DNA from: a virus
Virus record (IMG/VR): IMGVR_UViG_3300030106_001960
Span: 518-26,227 of that record
Strand: one strand, 5' to 3'
DNA length: 25,710 bases
Made by a program: the position numbers and the translations under genes. Of this stretch, positions 23,019 to 25,710 are shown piece after piece; the stretch's first letter is position 1, and each line of letters begins with the position of its first letter. Below the pieces are notes generated by a model that saw only the letters and a list, made by a program, of their open reading frames with translations, was not told the origin of the DNA and did not search any database.

Positions 23019-23605
23019 GCGCTTAATGTAATTGGCCCTACTGAACAGCCAACTCCTCCTCCTTTAATATTACCAATTGTAGCAGTATCTGTGTCAACTG
23101 TAAAATGAAAAAAATTTGCAGTTGAATAGTCTGTTGTAACTCTTGCACCATCTTTGTATTGACCTGTAGTTATTGCATAACCAGCCGCTTTTGCAATGTT
23201 AGCACCTGTAATACCATCAAAACTTCCTGGATTATTAAATTGAAAAGTCCCACCTCCAGATGTAGTCAAGGCAGATGGACCTCTAAATCTGTATGTTGTT
23301 CCATTTGTTAAACCATGACCTGGTGCAGTTACATTTATTATTCTTGATCCTGATGAAAGAGTTTCAAATGGATTTTCTGGTAAAGCATATGGAACAGAAC
23401 TTTCTGTTCTATCAGGTCTAACATTACGTAAAGATATAGAATCACCGTTCATTGGTTTTGGTTCTAATTGTGGTTGCTTTGGTTCAAACTCAGATACATG
23501 CACAAAGGACCCATTCCATTCTCTTACCATTTCTCTGTAAGGAAATTCCATACCAGATCTATCTGATATTGCTTTTGCGTATTTACCTGTTGCGTATTTT
23601 GCCAT
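23015..23605 (-). CDS. Conserved marine-phage virion protein, connector region (196 aa)
   Basis: A 196-residue protein with an N-terminus MAKYATGKYAKAISDRSGME and the following FPYREMVREWNG, a highly recognisable stretch found in several marine phage proteins of unknown function. Residues 35-75 contain acidic and Pro-rich linker (EPKQPQLEPKPM); the C-terminal half is beta-rich with APGHGLTNGTTYRFRG, a small domain like that in the 728-residue protein (PTAHGISPND). I infer a connector or neck-associated virion protein. It starts 2 bases after the upstream stop and is coupled to the Cys-rich protein by ATGA. Confidence 0.82.
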   Translation of the reverse strand: MAKYATGKYAKAISDRSGMEFPYREMVREWNGSFVHVSEFEPKQPQLEPKPMNGDSISLRNVRPDRTESSVPYALPENPFETLSSGSRIINVTAPGHGLTNGTTYRFRGPSALTTSGGGTFQFNNPGSFDGITGANIAKAAGYAITTGQYKDGARVTTDYSTANFFHFTVDTDTATIGNIKGGGVGCSVGPITLSA

Positions 23606-23607
23606 TA

Positions 23608-23829
23608 TTAATCCTTTAGCTGACCTTTCATGTAAGATAAGTCAGGGTTTTTATCTAATTTTTTCATCATCTTTTTATGTCTTTTATGAAAGTCTGATTT
23701 TCTATATTCTCTTAATCCTTTAGCTATACCTTTTCTAACATTAGGATCTGTATCCATATAGCCTTTAGTTTTTTTAGGATTTAGTCTTCCTTTTAATATT
23801 GCTCCCATTCCTTTAGTTAATATTGTCAT
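23608..23829 (-). CDS. Small basic hypothetical protein (73 aa)
   Basis: A 73-residue, strongly Lys/Arg-rich protein (KGYMDTDPNVRKGIAKGLRE, HKRHKKMMKKLDK), likely helical and nucleic-acid or acidic-protein binding. No known family. Its ATG overlaps the stop of the 56-codon gene as TAATG (23829), and it ends 2 bases before the 196-codon gene. Such small basic proteins in structural operons can be assembly factors or DNA-associated, but nothing decides this here. Confidence 0.78.
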   Translation of the reverse strand: MTILTKGMGAILKGRLNPKKTKGYMDTDPNVRKGIAKGLREYRKSDFHKRHKKMMKKLDKNPDLSYMKGQLKD

Positions 23830-23999
23830 TATTTCCTTGTAAATATTTTATAACCTTTTCTTACTGCTTCATCATCTAAAGGTTTATTTTTATATCGATC
23901 TATTAATTTTTTAAATTTTTTTTTTGCATCTACCAGTTCCGGCGATAGTTGTATTTTTCTAATTGGTTTATTGCTGCCCATGTTAAATTTTTTTCTCAT
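23829..23999 (-). CDS. Small basic hypothetical protein (56 aa)
   Basis: A 56-residue basic protein beginning MRKKFNMGSNKPIRKIQ and ending GYKIFTRK. Both ends are TAATG overlaps (23999 with the 250-codon gene; 23829 with the 73-codon gene), and without it a 169-base gap would be left in a gapless operon; these are the main supports. An internal ATG seven codons in is an alternative start but lacks the coupling. The Lys/Arg-rich helical character resembles the following protein. Function unknown. Confidence 0.75.
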   Translation of the reverse strand: MRKKFNMGSNKPIRKIQLSPELVDAKKKFKKLIDRYKNKPLDDEAVRKGYKIFTRK

Positions 24000-24751
24000 T
24001 ATGATCCTGGGTAATATGCTTTAGGCGTAATGTGTGTGCTTGAAGCTGACCCGTCCTCCGCTAGTGCTCTTGCTAATTCATCCTCATAAACTAATTTCAT
24101 GGGTTGAATTAACTGTGGTTGATATTTTTGTGATAAATAATATGCTAATCCTGATACCATGCAAGGCACAAATCTAAATGGTACGTCTGTTGCATTTGTA
24201 TAATCACCAGCATCTTGTATTCTTTTTATAAAAAAGAAATGCATATCTTTAGATGCATTTGTTGAGTCTGGTGTTGGATAAATGTGTATTGTAACTTTAT
24301 CTATAAATCTCTCTACCCAATATTGATTAGGAGTTCCTTTAGATAATTTGTTTGAAAATCCCGCATAAGTAGATCTATCTACTTTTGTCATCGGACTGTC
24401 TGATTGTGTTGTTTGAGTTCTATTGGATCTTAATTGTGCTTCAAGAACATCGGATATACCAAATACACTTGCTGGACTTGTAGTTGTTGCAGAAGTGCCA
24501 TCATCACTAGATCTAAAAAAATCATAATCTGCCTGACCTTCTATAAGATCTAAATTAGTTGAACCTACTTCCCAATAGTGAATACCTCTATTACCCCATT
24601 CTTGAAACAAGATATTAAGAGTTCTTCTTGCATTTTTTAATTGATATCCAGCAACATTCTGTTGACCTATACGTTCAAAAGCTTCTTCTATTATTTCATC
24701 AATAGCAAAAGTTTTGTCGAACGTTACTGTTCCCGAAGTAGTATTAGCCAT
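23999..24751 (-). CDS. Head-to-tail adaptor-like protein (first of two)
   Basis: A 250-residue protein. An N-terminal helical block reads DEIIEEAFERIGQ, YQLKNARRTLNILFQEWG and NRGIHYWEV, a pattern common to marine phage tail-adaptor proteins (gp4/gp11-type connectors). The middle part is beta-rich with KGTPNQYWVERFIDKVTIHI; the C-terminal helices include LAYYLSQKYQPQLIQ and YEDELARALAEDG. It should attach below the portal. The layout parallels the 234-residue protein at 22117-22821. The start lies 8 bases after the upstream gene, with TAGGAG from its stop codon as ribosome site. It is coupled downstream by TAATG to the 56-codon gene. Confidence 0.85.
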   Translation of the reverse strand: MANTTSGTVTFDKTFAIDEIIEEAFERIGQQNVAGYQLKNARRTLNILFQEWGNRGIHYWEVGSTNLDLIEGQADYDFFRSSDDGTSATTTSPASVFGISDVLEAQLRSNRTQTTQSDSPMTKVDRSTYAGFSNKLSKGTPNQYWVERFIDKVTIHIYPTPDSTNASKDMHFFFIKRIQDAGDYTNATDVPFRFVPCMVSGLAYYLSQKYQPQLIQPMKLVYEDELARALAEDGSASSTHITPKAYYPGS

Positions 24752-24756
24752 TTAAA

Positions 24757-24762
24757 CTCCTA
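24757..24762 (-). promoter_or_regulatory. Stop codon fused to ribosome site (TAGGAG)
   Basis: The TAG stop of the 135-codon gene (24762-24760) supplies TAGGAG for the adaptor gene, five bases before its ATG at 24751. Same logic as at 20617 and 22114. Confidence 0.7.
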
Positions 24763-25167
24763 CGATTCGTAAACTTTAATCCATTCACAAACAATTGTAC
24801 CTGTATCTCCCGCTGCACAAGCTGGTAAAACGACGTTTACATCACCAGTAAATCCACTAGCTTCCGTGTTTTTTAATCCACCAAAACTAGAGTAATCATA
24901 TTCCATTTCACCTGCTAAAGTTTGAAATACAACATCTGATGTTGCATCCCATTGCATTCTAATTGCATCAGCTGGTGCTGTTACTGAAACGTTAAAACTA
25001 ACTTTGTTTAGTCTTACAGTTTTGCAAGTTTTACCATTGTTTGATGCTAATGCAGAAACATCAACTATTTTAGTTGTGCTTCCAGAGTTATCAGAAACTA
25101 CGTTGTAGTGAGTGATAAGTTTTTTTGCCCCGTCAAATACAGTTGTATTTAATACTGTGTCTGCCAT
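24760..25167 (-). CDS. Small structural protein near capsid region (135 aa)
   Basis: A 135-residue beta-rich protein starting MADTVLNTTVFDGAKKLITH, with RLNKVSFNVSV, MQWDATSDVVF and a C-terminal CEWIKVYES strand. Proteins with this opening are common in marine phage structural modules; I infer a capsid decoration or head-associated subunit. It has one of the strongest ribosome sites in the window: AAGGAGG (25181-25175), 7 bases before the ATG. A GC-rich hairpin sits just upstream of that site. Function is not shown by any motif. Confidence 0.84.
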   Translation of the reverse strand: MADTVLNTTVFDGAKKLITHYNVVSDNSGSTTKIVDVSALASNNGKTCKTVRLNKVSFNVSVTAPADAIRMQWDATSDVVFQTLAGEMEYDYSSFGGLKNTEASGFTGDVNVVLPACAAGDTGTIVCEWIKVYES

Positions 25168-25186
25168 GTGTTGTCCTCCTTTTAAA

Positions 25187-25210
25187 GAGCGCCTGCATTA
25201 CCAGGCGCTC
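25187..25210 (-). terminator. GC-rich hairpin between capsid-region genes
   Basis: Perfect 9-base arms GAGCGCCTG (25187-25195) and CAGGCGCTC (25202-25210) flank a six-base loop; on the leftward strand TTTAAAA follows. It is one of the most GC-rich stems in an AT-rich genome and lies in the 58-base gap between two structural genes. The T-run is short, so it may be a partial terminator, or an mRNA-processing or stabilising stem, rather than a full stop. Confidence 0.6.
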
Positions 25211-25225
25211 CGAGTTTATTATTAA

Positions 25226-25687
25226 TTACGCTGCAAATACAAATGCACCAGTAGTAGCGTCTGCTGCGCCACCCATTTTAGATGCAATGTGCCAAGTTCC
25301 TTTTTCATAACAAATAAAAGCAATCATGCTTCCTGTTGTGAATAGATTTGTTGCTGCGTTAGCCGGTGTAAAAGTCAATTTAGTTTCACTAGCTGCTGAA
25401 GTATCAAAAGTAACCTCAGATGAACCTCTTGATTCAATTACTGAACCAGTTGCCCAAACATCAGAACCTGCTGCATCAAACACTAAAGTGTTTGTTCCAC
25501 CAGTTGTATCTTTTGCTTGTGCGTAAACTACTATAGTTCCTTGCGTTGCTGCAGGTAACGTACAAGTTGCAGCTGCTGCGCCTGTGTAGTTTATTACAGA
25601 AATAGTGTCTGCTGCTAGTGTAATACTAGTAGCTGTTGCTACATCTGATACCGATAAACCAGTTAAGTCAGGCATACCTGAACTCAT
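25226..25687 (-). CDS. Small structural protein near capsid, start possibly outside window
   Basis: A 153-residue Ala/Thr/Ser-rich beta protein if the ATG at 25687 is the start. The frame remains open upstream to the window end (reading TGAITTR before the Met), so a longer gene is possible, and no clear ribosome site supports 25687. The body has ISVINYTGAAAATCTLPAA, GTIVVYAQAKD and MIAFICYEKGTWHIASKMG strands, typical of small phage virion proteins. I infer a head or tail surface protein. The next upstream gene, probably capsid-related, is not visible. Confidence 0.75.
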   Translation of the reverse strand: MSSGMPDLTGLSVSDVATATSITLAADTISVINYTGAAAATCTLPAATQGTIVVYAQAKDTTGGTNTLVFDAAGSDVWATGSVIESRGSSEVTFDTSAASETKLTFTPANAATNLFTTGSMIAFICYEKGTWHIASKMGGAADATTGAFVFAA

Positions 25688-25710
25688 TCTAGTTGTAATT
25701 GCTCCCGTAG

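Noticed and set aside
1-25710. Looked for tRNA genes, CRISPR arrays, insertion sequences and integrase sites.
   Set aside because: No cloverleaf, no regular direct repeat with spacers, no transposase or terminal inverted repeat, and no integrase-like protein could be found by reading.

Overview
The window is a segment of an AT-rich (roughly one-third GC by eye) tailed-phage genome with podovirus-type gene content. It most resembles phages known from marine metagenomes whose hosts are thought to be SAR11-like or cyanobacterial. That host statement is inference from base composition and protein style: no host marker, tRNA, integrase, rRNA or CRISPR array is visible. Terminase, portal and major capsid genes are not in the window and probably lie past the right edge, upstream of the leftward operon.

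Layout. (1) Positions 1-131 are a divergent control region between a leftward gene cut by the window edge and a rightward pair: an SNF2-type DNA helicase/translocase and a 2-oxoglutarate/Fe(II) (2OG) oxygenase-like protein. (2) Everything from about 2121 to 25710 is one dense leftward late operon. Read in transcription order (right to left) it holds: small beta-rich virion proteins; two adaptor-like head-to-tail connector proteins with small unknown proteins between them; a set of virion/tail-fibre proteins (repeat protein, tail fibre, a Gly/Pro-rich fibre); a five-member 2OG-oxygenase cassette with an embedded sulfotransferase; a large nozzle-like tail protein; three small proteins; four large virion/ejection-type proteins (690, 349, 381 and 1395 aa); and a lysis pair (single-TM holin candidate plus M15 peptidase).

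Genes are packed with almost no spacers. TAATG and ATGA stop/start overlaps are pervasive, and several junctions fuse the upstream stop codon to the next Shine-Dalgarno (TAGGAG or TAAGGAGG). Four genes of 54-58 codons, confirmed by these overlaps, are included. No stretch over 300 bases lacks a gene.

The most distinctive element is the modification cassette at 14146-17741. Its oxygenases keep recognisable Fe/2OG-binding residues, its sulfotransferase has a PAPS-loop-like motif, and it lies directly downstream of a fibre gene rich in X-Pro-Gly tripeptides. My hypothesis is hydroxylation, possibly followed by sulfation, of the phage's own fibre or of host surface glycans. Enzyme families are supported by motifs; substrates are not.
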